This document shows, one piece after another, positions 1 through 7,480 of a stretch of DNA of 9,571 bases (within the stretch, counting starts at the first letter, position 1; every line of letters starts with the position of its first letter). Source of the stretch: DATMBL01 sp050735975 (GTDB taxonomy: Bacteria > Desulfobacterota > Binatia > UBA9968); assembly GCA_050735975.1 (NCBI GenBank), contig JBOHVS010000287.1, positions 1-9,571 on the forward strand, in the 5' to 3' direction. Under the pieces are notes generated by a model. The model did not search any database. It saw only the letters and a list, made by a program, of their open reading frames with translations, and was not told the DNA's origin. A program made the position numbers and the translations under genes.

Positions 1-78
1 CCAAACTCTTGAACTCGATGAAGGACTGGCGGAACAGCCGAGCCTGAAAAAGGAAGTAGGGCAAAGGCGGAGCCAGCG

Positions 79-105
79 TTGACGTAATGGTCTTTTGCTT
101 ATACC
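79..105 (+). promoter_or_regulatory. Weak candidate sigma70-type promoter upstream of gltB
   Basis: TTGACG at 79-84 resembles a -35 box and TATACC at 100-105 resembles a -10 box (4 of 6 consensus bases). The spacer is 15 bases, shorter than the preferred 16-18. If it is used, transcription would start close to base 112, the first base of the repeat, so the whole repeat would lie in the gltB leader RNA. No better candidate is visible between the repeat and the gltB start. The match is poor enough to arise by chance. Confidence 0.2.
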
Positions 106-111
106 GAAACA

Positions 112-304
112 CTAGCAGGTTGCTGAACAACTCTGCAAACAGGCTGCTCAAAAGGATTCAGAGGCGAGGCGCGCGAGCTTCGGAAGACTGAGTCTAAGGC
201 TTAGGCTTAGATCGAACTTAACCTTAGCCTGAACCTCAACCTGCATAAGGAGCGAGGCGATTGAGCGCAACGAAGCATATGAGGCTTTTTCAGCAGCCTG
301 CTAG
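112..304. repeat. MITE-like palindromic repeat (copy 1) directly upstream of gltB
   Basis: Terminal inverted repeats of 16 bases match at 15 positions: 112-127 (CTAGCAGGTTGCTGAA) and the complement of 289-304. A second, inner pair is formed by AGGCTGCTCAAAAGG at 141-155 and the complement of about 281-299. The centre is an imperfect palindrome whose arms abut exactly, 197-213 and 214-230, pairing at 13 of 17 positions. The whole 193-base unit could therefore fold into one long hairpin. It encodes no transposase. Read on the - strand from base 300, it aligns without gaps to the start of the copy at 4914-5042, including an identical 15-base block (263-277 here). Both ends carry the palindrome CTAG, which could be a target duplication or part of the repeat; the sequence cannot tell. 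This is best explained as a non-autonomous, mobile-element-derived dispersed repeat. Confidence 0.75.
197..230. repeat. Central dyad of hexamer-like units inside repeat copy 1
   Basis: The left arm 197-213 and right arm 214-230 are adjacent imperfect inverted repeats (13 of 17 pairs). The left arm is made of units like CTTAGG and the region 219-243 of units like AACCTT, AGCCTG, AACCTC and AACCTG, giving a six-base period. The other copy has a different, shorter central hairpin, so the centre seems to be the variable part of the family. Confidence 0.55.
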
Positions 305-311
305 ATCAAGC

Positions 312-316
312 GAGGA
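312..316 (+). promoter_or_regulatory. gltB ribosome binding site (GAGGA)
   Basis: GAGGA at 312-316 lies 6 bases before the ATG at 323 but directly abuts the ATG at 317. Normal spacing therefore favours 323 as the gltB start. It lies only 8 bases beyond the end of the upstream repeat. Confidence 0.6.
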
Positions 317-322
317 ATGCGT

Positions 323-3300
323 ATGACACCTCCCAAGCAGGGGCTTTACGATCCGAGGTTCGAACACGATGCCTGCGGCGTCGGCTTTGTGGTTCATATC
401 AAGGGTGAAAAGTCACACACTATTGTCGAACAGGCGCTGACTGTTTTGGAAAACCTGGATCACCGGGGCGCTTGCGGCTGCGAGGAGAACACCGGCGATG
501 GCGCCGGTATCTTGCTGCAGATTCCCCACGCCTTTTTTCAACATGCCTGCGAAGGTCTCGGCTTTCAGTTGCCCGATGCGGGACAGTACGGTGTCGGCAT
601 GATCTTTCTGCCGGATCAGCGGGAACAGCGTCATCTATTCGAGAAGATTCTCGAAGAGAGCATTGCAGAGGAAGGGCAGCGTCTCCTGGGGTGGCGCAAG
701 GTGCCGACGGATAATCTCTATCTTGGGGAGACGGCCAAGGCTTGCGAGCCTTTTGTGCGCCAGGTTTTCATCGGCCGGGGGGATGGCCTCAAGGACGACA
801 TGGCCTTCGAGCGCAAGCTTTATGTGATCCGGCGCCGCGTCGAGAACGCGATTCGTTACGCGAGGCTGCCGGGCGGAGATTTCTTTTACGTTCCCAGCCT
901 CTCGCATAGGACGATCATTTATAAGGGGATGCTTACGCCGCGCCAGCTCGTCACCTTCTACCCCGATCTTTCCGACCCTTTGATCGAGTCGGCTATCGCG
1001 GTCGTGCACTCGCGCTTCAGCACCAACACCTTTCCGAGTTGGGGGCGCGCTCATCCATATCGCTATCTCATCCATAACGGCGAGATCAACACCTTGCGCG
1101 GCAACGAAAATTGGATGCATGCGCGCCAGGGAATGCTGGCCTCCGAGTTGTTCGACGCCGACCTTAGAAAAGTTTTTCCGATCATCCAAGAGGATGGCAG
1201 TGATTCGGCGAAGTTCGATAACTGCCTCGAGTTCCTGTCCTTGAGCGGGCGTTCATTGCCGCACGCGATGATGATGATGATCCCGGAGCCGTGGGAAAAT
1301 CACGAAAGCATGGACGAGAAAAAGCGAGCCTTTTACGACTACCACAGTTGTCTCATGGAGCCGTGGGATGGCCCGGCGTCGATCGCCTTTACCGACGGCA
1401 CGGTGGTCGGGGCGGTGCTGGATCGAAACGGCCTGCGTCCGTCGCGCTATTACGTGACTAAAGATGATCTCGTCATCATGGCTTCTGAAGTAGGGGTGCT
1501 GGACGTGCCTCCGGAACGGGTTTTGGAAAAGCGCCGGCTGCAACCGGGCCGCATGTTCTTGGTTGATACAGAGGAAGGGCGGATTATCAGCGACGAAGAG
1601 ATCAAGCAGCAGACGGCGGCGGCGCGACCCTACGGCAAATGGTTGAAGGACAACCTGGTCCATTTTAATGATCTGCCCGGCATTGCCGAAAAAGAGCCGA
1701 GGCCGAATCATCAGGCGACCTTGCAGCGCTTGCAGGCTTTCGGCTACAGCTTCGAGGACCTGCGCATTAACATCGGTCCGATGGCGCAGAACAGCATTCA
1801 ACCGGTCGGTTCAATGGGCACGGATACCCCGTTGGCGGTCCTGTCCGATAAGCCGCAGCTGCTTTACAACTACTTCAAGCAGCTTTTCGCACAGGTGACC
1901 AACCCGCCGATTGATCCGATTCGGGAAGAATTGATCACCTCGACGACTTTGACCCTCGGTTCCGAAGGTAACCTCGTCGATCCACAGCCGAAGAGCTGCC
2001 GGCAACTCAGGCTTCCCGATCCGATTCTAACCAATGCGGAAATGGAAAAGCTGCGGCGGATCGACCTGCCGGGCGTTAAGCCGGTGACCTTGCCGGTGCT
2101 TTTCAATCCGAATGCCGGGAAGGCGGGCTTGGAAAAGGCCCTGGACGATTTATTCCGCGCGGCCGATGAGGCGATCGGAAACGGCGCGACGATTCTGATT
2201 CTTTCCGACAAAGGCGTCGATCAGACTCACGCGCCCATTCCCGCTTTGTTAGCCTCGTCCGGCTTGCATCATCATCTCATTCGGCGTGGAACCCGCACTC
2301 GCATCGGGCTTGTTCTCGAGTCCGGCGAGCCCCGCGAGGTTCATCATTTCTGCTTGCTTTTGGGGTATGGAGTCCAAGCCGTCAACCCGTATCTTGCCTA
2401 CGAGTGCCTGAATGACATGATTCATGAGGGGATACTGATCGACAGCAGCTATTATGATGCCGTCAAAGGCTATGACAAGGCCGTGTACAAAGGCGTCGTC
2501 AAAGTGATGGCCAAGATGGGTATCTCGACTATCAAGTCTTATTGCGGCGCGCAAATCTTCGAGGCGGTGGGGCTCAGCCAGGAGCTCGTCGACAAATACT
2601 TCACCTGGACACCGTCGCGCGTAGGCGGCATCGGCCTGGAAGAAATCGCGCGCGAAGCGCAGCAACAACATGCCAAGGCGTTCCCACTTTTCTCGCTGAA
2701 CGGCCATGCGTTGGAAGCCTACGGGCAATACCAGTACCGCAAAGACGGCGAGTTGCATTTGTTCAACCCGCGGACGGTTCATTTGTTGCAGAAGGCCTGC
2801 CGCAACAACGACTACCGTGCCTTCAAGGAATATACCCAACTCATCGACGATCAATCGGAGCGGATGGCGACGTTGCGCGGGCTCATGGAGCTGAAGGTCG
2901 CGCCGCAGCCCATTCCAATCGATGAAGTGGAGCCGGTGGAAGCGATCGTCAGGCGGTTTAAGACCGGCGCCATGTCCTATGGATCGATCAGCAAGGAGGC
3001 GCACGAAGCGCTTGCCATCGCCATGAACCGCATCGGCGGCAAGAGCAACACGGGCGAAGGCGGTGAGGATCCGGCGCGTTACGTCCCTGATCCGAACGGC
3101 GATTCGCGCAACAGCGCGATCAAACAGGTCGCTTCGGGACGTTTCGGCGTAACGAGCTACTATCTCACCCAGGCCAGAGAAATCCAGATCAAGATGGCCC
3201 AGGGCGCAAAGCCGGGCGAAGGGGGGGAGCTGCCGGGCCGCAAAGTCTATCCCTGGATCGCCAAAGTGCGTCACTCGACCCCGGGGGTCGGTCTCATTTC

Positions 3301-4909
3301 ACCGCCGCCGCATCATGATATCTACTCGATCGAAGACCTGGCGCAGCTCATTCACGATCTGAAGAACGCCAACCATTATGCCCGCATCAGCGTAAAACTG
3401 GTTTCCGAGATCGGGGTCGGAACGATCGCGGCAGGGGTTGCCAAAGGCCACGCGGACGTCGTGCTGATCAGCGGTCACGACGGCGGCACCGGAGCGTCGC
3501 CGCAGACGAGCATCAAACATGCCGGATTACCATGGGAGCTGGGACTCGCGGAGACGCATCAGACTCTGGTGCTTAACAACCTGCGTAGCCGCATCGCCGT
3601 TGAGACCGACGGCCAACTGAAAACCGGCCGCGATGTTGTCGTCGCCGCGCTCCTCGGCGCCGAAGAATTCGGCTTCGCGACGACGGCGCTCGTGACCCTC
3701 GGCTGCATCATGATGCGCGTCTGCCATCTCGACACCTGTCCGGTCGGGGTGGCGACCCAGAATCCGGAGCTGCGCAAGAAGTTTACCGGCGACCCGGCTC
3801 ACGTTGTCAACTTCATGCGCTTTATCGCGCAAGAGATGCGCGAGCATATGGCCAAGCTCGGCTTCCGCACGATCAATGAGATGGTCGGGCGAGCGGACAA
3901 GCTGGAAGTTAGCCGCGCGGTGGAACACTGGAAGGCCAAGGGGCTAGATTACGCGGCGATTCTCTACCAGCCCGAGGTTGGACCGGAAGTGGGGCGCTAT
4001 TGCCAGATCCCGCAAAACCACGGTTTGGAAAACGCGCTCGACAATCAGGTGTTGCTCGATCTGGCGCTGCCCGCGTTGGAGCGGAAGGAAAAAATAAAGG
4101 CGACTCTGCCGATTCGCAATACCAATCGCGTCGTCGGCACTATCCTGGGAAGCGAAGTCACGCGACGTTTCGGGCCGCAGGGTTTGCCGGAAGACACCAT
4201 CCACTTCCATTTCGAAGGATCGGCCGGTCAAAGTTTCGCTGCGTTCATCCCGGCAGGCATGACCTTGGAGTTAGAAGGTGATGCGAACGATTACTTTGGC
4301 AAAGGCCTCTCCGGTGGAAAAGTCGTTTTGTATCCGCCTGAGGGCTCCACCTTCGCGCCCGAGGAAAACATCATCGTCGGTAATGTCGCATTTTACGGGG
4401 CTACGAGCGGCGAAGCTTATATCCGAGGTATGACCGGAGAGCGCTTCTGCGTTCGCAACAGCGGCGTGCGCGCCGTGGTTGAAGGAGTCGGCGATCACGG
4501 CTGCGAATATATGACCGGCGGCCGTGTCGTCGTCATCGGCAAAACCGGTCGGAATTTCGCCGCCGGCATGTCCGGGGGCGTCGCTTACGTGTTGGATGAG
4601 GATGGGACTTTCAAAAGCCATTGTAATCGTGAAACCGTCGCGCTTGAAAGCCTCAACGCCGGCGACCTGCAAGAAGCGGAGGAGATGCTCAAGCGCCACG
4701 CGATTTATACGCGCAGCGCGCGGGCATGGCAGATCTTGGCGCTTTGGCAGGAGACTGCGCCGAAGTTCGTCAAGGTAATGCCGAAGGACTACCGGCGCAT
4801 GTTGGAAGCCTTACGGCAAGCCGAGAGCAAAGGGTTGGTCGGTGAAGATGCGGTCATGGCCGCGTTCGAAGCGAATAAGAACGATGCGGCGCGCGTCAGC
4901 GGCAACTAG
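323..4909 (+). CDS. gltB: Glutamate synthase large (alpha) subunit
   Basis: This is the large subunit of glutamate synthase, which makes two glutamates from glutamine and 2-oxoglutarate in the GS-GOGAT nitrogen assimilation pathway in the cytoplasm. From ATG 323 it has 1528 residues, a normal full length. The N-terminal Ntn-type amidotransferase domain (about 1-420) has its predicted nucleophile at Cys18 in ACGVGF, implying a short propeptide that is cleaved off, and carries the RFSTNTF (231-237) and HNGEINT (251-257) motifs. A central domain follows. The FMN-binding synthase domain (about 830-1230) has GAMSYGS at 882-888, AKPGEGGELPG at 962-972 and a GHDGGTGAS loop near 1051. The 3Fe-4S cysteines are Cys1128, Cys1134 and Cys1139 (C-x5-C-x4-C). 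The C-terminal GXGXG beta-helix domain covers about 1319-1425. All expected key residues are present. An alternative ATG at 317 adds two residues but leaves no spacing to GAGGA. gltD follows on the same strand. Identification is secure. Confidence 0.98.
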   Translation: MTPPKQGLYDPRFEHDACGVGFVVHIKGEKSHTIVEQALTVLENLDHRGACGCEENTGDGAGILLQIPHAFFQHACEGLGFQLPDAGQYGVGMIFLPDQREQRHLFEKILEESIAEEGQRLLGWRKVPTDNLYLGETAKACEPFVRQVFIGRGDGLKDDMAFERKLYVIRRRVENAIRYARLPGGDFFYVPSLSHRTIIYKGMLTPRQLVTFYPDLSDPLIESAIAVVHSRFSTNTFPSWGRAHPYRYLIHNGEINTLRGNENWMHARQGMLASELFDADLRKVFPIIQEDGSDSAKFDNCLEFLSLSGRSLPHAMMMMIPEPWENHESMDEKKRAFYDYHSCLMEPWDGPASIAFTDGTVVGAVLDRNGLRPSRYYVTKDDLVIMASEVGVLDVPPERVLEKRRLQPGRMFLVDTEEGRIISDEEIKQQTAAARPYGKWLKDNLVHFNDLPGIAEKEPRPNHQATLQRLQAFGYSFEDLRINIGPMAQNSIQPVGSMGTDTPLAVLSDKPQLLYNYFKQLFAQVTNPPIDPIREELITSTTLTLGSEGNLVDPQPKSCRQLRLPDPILTNAEMEKLRRIDLPGVKPVTLPVLFNPNAGKAGLEKALDDLFRAADEAIGNGATILILSDKGVDQTHAPIPALLASSGLHHHLIRRGTRTRIGLVLESGEPREVHHFCLLLGYGVQAVNPYLAYECLNDMIHEGILIDSSYYDAVKGYDKAVYKGVVKVMAKMGISTIKSYCGAQIFEAVGLSQELVDKYFTWTPSRVGGIGLEEIAREAQQQHAKAFPLFSLNGHALEAYGQYQYRKDGELHLFNPRTVHLLQKACRNNDYRAFKEYTQLIDDQSERMATLRGLMELKVAPQPIPIDEVEPVEAIVRRFKTGAMSYGSISKEAHEALAIAMNRIGGKSNTGEGGEDPARYVPDPNGDSRNSAIKQVASGRFGVTSYYLTQAREIQIKMAQGAKPGEGGELPGRKVYPWIAKVRHSTPGVGLISPPPHHDIYSIEDLAQLIHDLKNANHYARISVKLVSEIGVGTIAAGVAKGHADVVLISGHDGGTGASPQTSIKHAGLPWELGLAETHQTLVLNNLRSRIAVETDGQLKTGRDVVVAALLGAEEFGFATTALVTLGCIMMRVCHLDTCPVGVATQNPELRKKFTGDPAHVVNFMRFIAQEMREHMAKLGFRTINEMVGRADKLEVSRAVEHWKAKGLDYAAILYQPEVGPEVGRYCQIPQNHGLENALDNQVLLDLALPALERKEKIKATLPIRNTNRVVGTILGSEVTRRFGPQGLPEDTIHFHFEGSAGQSFAAFIPAGMTLELEGDANDYFGKGLSGGKVVLYPPEGSTFAPEENIIVGNVAFYGATSGEAYIRGMTGERFCVRNSGVRAVVEGVGDHGCEYMTGGRVVVIGKTGRNFAAGMSGGVAYVLDEDGTFKSHCNRETVALESLNAGDLQEAEEMLKRHAIYTRSARAWQILALWQETAPKFVKVMPKDYRRMLEALRQAESKGLVGEDAVMAAFEANKNDAARVSGN

Positions 4910-4913
4910 ACCG

Positions 4914-5042
4914 GCCGGCTGACGATAAAGGCCGATCTGCTTCGTTGCGCTCGTCCGACTCGCTTCAACGTACTACAGAGAGTACGCCTCTGCTCGTCGG
5001 TCTTCGCGCGCCTTGCACCTCGGACCTTTCTCCCCAGCCGGC
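4914..5042. repeat. MITE-like palindromic repeat (copy 2) between gltB and gltD
   Basis: The ends GCCGGCTG (4914-4921) and CAGCCGGC (5035-5042) are perfect 8-base inverted repeats. They extend to about 20 bases with 16 matches. A hairpin at 4969-4986 (stem CGTACT/AGTACG, loop ACAGAG) sits on the same axis of symmetry, at about base 4978, so the whole 129-base unit forms one imperfect hairpin. The left end aligns without gaps to the reverse strand of copy 1 over about 42 bases, with an identical block TGCTTCGTTGCGCTC at 4938-4952. The right half shares GCGCGCCT and the CCTTT..AGCC end. It begins 4 bases after the gltB stop and is expected to be co-transcribed with the operon. No open reading frame in it looks like a gene. 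Confidence 0.75.
4969..4986 (+). repeat. Hairpin at the centre of repeat copy 2
   Basis: A perfect 6-bp stem (CGTACT/AGTACG) with a 6-base loop lies at the symmetry axis of the repeat. There is no run of T after it, so it is not an intrinsic terminator. As part of the longer imperfect hairpin it could affect stability or processing of the gltB-gltD transcript. Confidence 0.5.
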
Positions 5043-5113
5043 GCAAAATAGCCTAAGGTGATTTGGAGAATGAGCAGATAGCCGCCTTACGTGCATCATT
5101 CTTGGTTGATGAC

Positions 5114-5118
5114 AGGAG
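5114..5118 (+). promoter_or_regulatory. Candidate gltD ribosome binding site (AGGAG)
   Basis: AGGAG at 5114-5118 is the best Shine-Dalgarno match upstream of the ATG at 5132, but the spacing is 13 bases, longer than usual. A TTG codon at 5063, in the same frame with TAAGG just before it, is an alternative start. Protein-family similarity still favours 5132. Confidence 0.4.
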
Positions 5119-5131
5119 ACAAACATTAGAG

Positions 5132-6616
5132 ATGGGTAAAGCAACGGGATTCATGGAATATGAGCGCGAGCTGCCGCGCGACCGCTCGCCTCTGGAGCGG
5201 GTGAAAGATTGGAATGAGTTTCACGAGCATTTCGCCGAGGCCAAGCTCCAGCAGCAAGGGGCGCGCTGCATGGATTGCGGCATTCCTTTTTGCCATACCG
5301 GGCAACTCATCAGCGGCATGGCGTCGGGCTGTCCCGTCAACAATTTGATCCCGGAATGGAACGATCTCGTCTATAGAGGCCTTTGGAAAGAGGCGCTGGA
5401 GCGACTGCACAAGACCAACAATTTTCCCGAATTTACCGGCCGGGTTTGCCCGGCGCCGTGCGAAGGATCGTGCGTTTTGGGACTTAACGAGTTGCCGGTG
5501 ACCATCAAGACCATCGAATGCGCCATCATCGACAACGGTTTCGCCCAGGGTTGGGTAAAGCCGGAGCCGCCGGAAAAGCGCACAGGAAAGAAGGCCGCTG
5601 TTGTCGGGTCCGGTCCTGCGGGGCTCGCCTGCGCGGCGCAGCTCAATCGCGCCGGCCATCTCGTTACCGTTTACGAGCGCGCCGACCGGATCGGCGGCTT
5701 ACTCATGTACGGCATTCCCAATATGAAGCTCGATAAAACCATTGTGCAGCGACGCGTCGATCTCATGGCGGAAGAAGGAGTTAAGTTCGTGCCCAACACC
5801 GCCGTCGGCACCGGCATTCCCGCGACGGAACTGAAGCAGGAGTTCGATGCGGTGGTGCTTTGCTCCGGCGCCACCAAACCTCGCGACCTGCCGATCCCCG
5901 GACGGGAATTTAAAGGCATTCACTTCGCAATGGAGTTTCTCCACGCCAACACCAAGAGCCTCCTCGATTCACAACATAGAGACGGCCGGTACATCTCGGC
6001 GAAGAACAAGCATGTCATCGTCGTCGGCGGCGGCGATACCGGAACGGATTGCGTCGGCACGGCGATGCGGCATGGATGCAAGAGCCTCACGCAGTTGGAG
6101 ATACTGCCGCGGCCTCCCGACGAGCGCCAATCGGACAACCCCTGGCCTGAATGGCCCAAGGTTTATAAGCTCGACTACGGTCAGGAGGAAGCAAAGGCGC
6201 GGTTCGGCGACGATCCGCGCATCTATGTCACCACCGGAGAGAAGTTTGTCGGCGATGAAAAGGGGCACGTCAAGGAACTGCACATCTATGATGTGGAATG
6301 GGCCAGAGACGAAAAAGGCGCTTTCATCCCCAAGAGAGTGCCCGGCACGGAGCGAGTGCTTCAGGCCGATCTGGTTTTGCTCGCGATGGGATTTCTCGGT
6401 CCCGAAGACACCGTGCTCGCGCAACTCGGCGTTGAACGGGATCCACGCTCGAACGCCAAGGCGGAATACGACCGATTCTCAACCAACGTGCCCGGCGTTT
6501 TCGCCGCCGGCGACTGCCGGCGCGGCCAGAGTTTAGTCGTATGGGCCATCAATGAAGGACGGGGCGCTGCGCGCGAATGCGATCGTTACCTGATGGGAAC
6601 AACGAACCTGCCGTGA
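5132..6616 (+). CDS. gltD: Glutamate synthase small (beta) subunit
   Basis: This is the electron-input subunit of GOGAT: it oxidises a pyridine nucleotide, normally NADPH, and delivers electrons through FAD and 4Fe-4S clusters to GltB. From ATG 5132 it has 494 residues, typical of the family, and begins MGKATGFMEYERELP, the expected GltD N-terminus. Cluster-binding cysteines are seen at 46, 49, 54 and 67 (CMDCGIPFC, then GCPVNN) and at 106, 110 and 114 (CPAPCEGSC). The FAD-binding GSGPAG is at 159-164 and the NAD(P)H-binding GGGDTG at 299-304. A final FAD motif (FAAGDCRRGQSLVVWAI) lies near the C-terminus. Starting at TTG 5063 would add 23 residues that do not resemble the family. It lies 222 bases after gltB on the same strand, with a palindromic repeat between them, and probably shares its transcript. 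Related beta-subunit-like flavoproteins exist, but the pairing with gltB settles the call. Confidence 0.96.
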   Translation: MGKATGFMEYERELPRDRSPLERVKDWNEFHEHFAEAKLQQQGARCMDCGIPFCHTGQLISGMASGCPVNNLIPEWNDLVYRGLWKEALERLHKTNNFPEFTGRVCPAPCEGSCVLGLNELPVTIKTIECAIIDNGFAQGWVKPEPPEKRTGKKAAVVGSGPAGLACAAQLNRAGHLVTVYERADRIGGLLMYGIPNMKLDKTIVQRRVDLMAEEGVKFVPNTAVGTGIPATELKQEFDAVVLCSGATKPRDLPIPGREFKGIHFAMEFLHANTKSLLDSQHRDGRYISAKNKHVIVVGGGDTGTDCVGTAMRHGCKSLTQLEILPRPPDERQSDNPWPEWPKVYKLDYGQEEAKARFGDDPRIYVTTGEKFVGDEKGHVKELHIYDVEWARDEKGAFIPKRVPGTERVLQADLVLLAMGFLGPEDTVLAQLGVERDPRSNAKAEYDRFSTNVPGVFAAGDCRRGQSLVVWAINEGRGAARECDRYLMGTTNLP

Positions 6617-6808
6617 TGAGTGCAAGTGGCGAGGCAAAATGGTCGCTCACACCGTTCGTCGCGCCCCTCACCATCATCTGAGGACCTGCTTTAGCCTCGC
6701 GACCGCGCCAATAAGATAAGCTAATCCCAAATCTATTCCAATTGTATTCTATTTCCTGTCAATGGTTGAACAAACCATTTCAGTCTGCCTTCAACTGGGC
6801 GTAACTCT
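6617..6808. other. Convergent intergenic spacer, AT-richer than its flanks
   Basis: This 192-base gap lies between the 3' end of gltD (+) and the 3' end of the DUF499-type gene (-). The part from about 6708 to 6780 is clearly richer in A and T than either neighbour. It contains one perfect hairpin (6761-6779) and a distant inverted pair, GCGAGGC at 6629-6635 and GCCTCGC at 6694-6700. I see no gene and no classical T-tailed terminator. Confidence 0.6.
6761..6779. repeat. Perfect 7-bp hairpin between the converging genes
   Basis: AATGGTT at 6761-6767 and AACCATT at 6773-6779 flank a 5-base loop. Its place between two converging 3' ends suits a bidirectional terminator or an mRNA 3'-end stabiliser. 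The stem is AT-rich and no T tract follows on either strand, so termination is only a guess. Confidence 0.35.
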
Positions 6809-7480
6809 TTATGATTTTTCGATTCGTATTTTGTCCGCCAAGCCGAGGTCCTCAAGAATCTGCCGTAGCTCGGATTCGAAATTGGCGGTCGCCTTGCTGT
6901 CGACCAAAACTAAGAAGTTTACTTCCGCTTTCAACTCAGTGCCCGATCTTAGTTTTGGAATCAGCTTTGTCCCAAGGCGGTTCCACATTTCTGGAGGAAT
7001 AGCTCCTCTGAGATTAAGCGTGACAGTTTGGTAGGTCGGGCCGGGTTTCGGTTCAGAAACCGGCTCGGTTGTGATTGGCTCTTTCTCATCAGGTTTTGGT
7101 TCGGGCTCGACAACCGGCGGCATGCCCGTCCGATTCTTCAGCGCTTTGGCCGTTGGCTTTGTTAAAAGAAAAACATTCGCTTCAAAGCTTACTTCGTCCG
7201 GCGACAACAGCTCCTCAAACCAAACGCGCTCGTAGCTTCCATCAGATTTGCTGCCGGAGGCGAGACCGAAGTCTCCCTTGCTTACAAACTCGACGATCTT
7301 CCCTTTGAGCACGGCGTCGGGATCAAGCAATCGCGTAAGCGCGCCATTAAGGAAACTTTGCCGCAGACTAGACAACGGCCAAGCACCGGACTCCTTCAAC
7401 GCCGGCGGCCAATTGCGGTCCAAATATCCGGCACCAACGGATTCGTTTAGCAAAGCACTAGACTTGAGTGCTTGTATCAC
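6809..7480 (-). CDS. C-terminal part of a frameshifted DUF499-type ATPase
   Basis: This frame runs from a GTG at 7480 to a TAA at 6809, 223 residues. The GTG overlaps the TGA of the upstream reading frame as GTGA. The product has no P-loop. Its first 110 residues include NWPPALKESGAWPLSSLRQ and a segment ending VFLLTKP. A linker rich in Pro and Glu follows (about 121-148), then a small alpha/beta-like tail (about 150-223). From memory of the family, this is the C-terminal region that intact DUF499 ATPases carry in the same polypeptide. The frame stays open upstream of the GTG to 7552 and encodes ETLCGRV just before it, which reads as a natural continuation of the upstream protein. No convincing Shine-Dalgarno precedes the GTG. 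I infer a fragment made by a one-base deletion. A separately translated, coupled second subunit is possible but less likely. Confidence 0.7.
   Translation of the reverse strand: MIQALKSSALLNESVGAGYLDRNWPPALKESGAWPLSSLRQSFLNGALTRLLDPDAVLKGKIVEFVSKGDFGLASGSKSDGSYERVWFEELLSPDEVSFEANVFLLTKPTAKALKNRTGMPPVVEPEPKPDEKEPITTEPVSEPKPGPTYQTVTLNLRGAIPPEMWNRLGTKLIPKLRSGTELKAEVNFLVLVDSKATANFESELRQILEDLGLADKIRIEKS

Noticed and set aside
2..82. Short + strand frame ending in TGA at 80-82 that could be the tail of an upstream gene
   Set aside because: Only 26 codons are visible, with no recognisable motif and mixed third-position composition. The - strand frame over the same codons is equally plausible, so neither is annotated.
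2249..3274. Long open frame (341 codons) on the - strand
   Set aside because: It lies wholly inside gltB, opposite its central and FMN domains, and its translation resembles no known protein. Such antisense frames are common in GC-rich genes.
3527..3928. Other antisense frames inside gltB, such as this 133-codon one
   Set aside because: It covers the highly conserved 3Fe-4S region of gltB on the other strand and has the composition of an antisense shadow.
6629..6700. GCGAGGC/GCCTCGC inverted pair as a gltD terminator
   Set aside because: The 7-base arms are 58 bases apart and no T tract follows, so this does not make a credible terminator hairpin.
6762..7034. Small + strand frame (90 codons) after gltD
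   Set aside because: It overlaps the 3' end of the - strand ATPase fragment antisense and has no good ribosome binding site or recognisable product.
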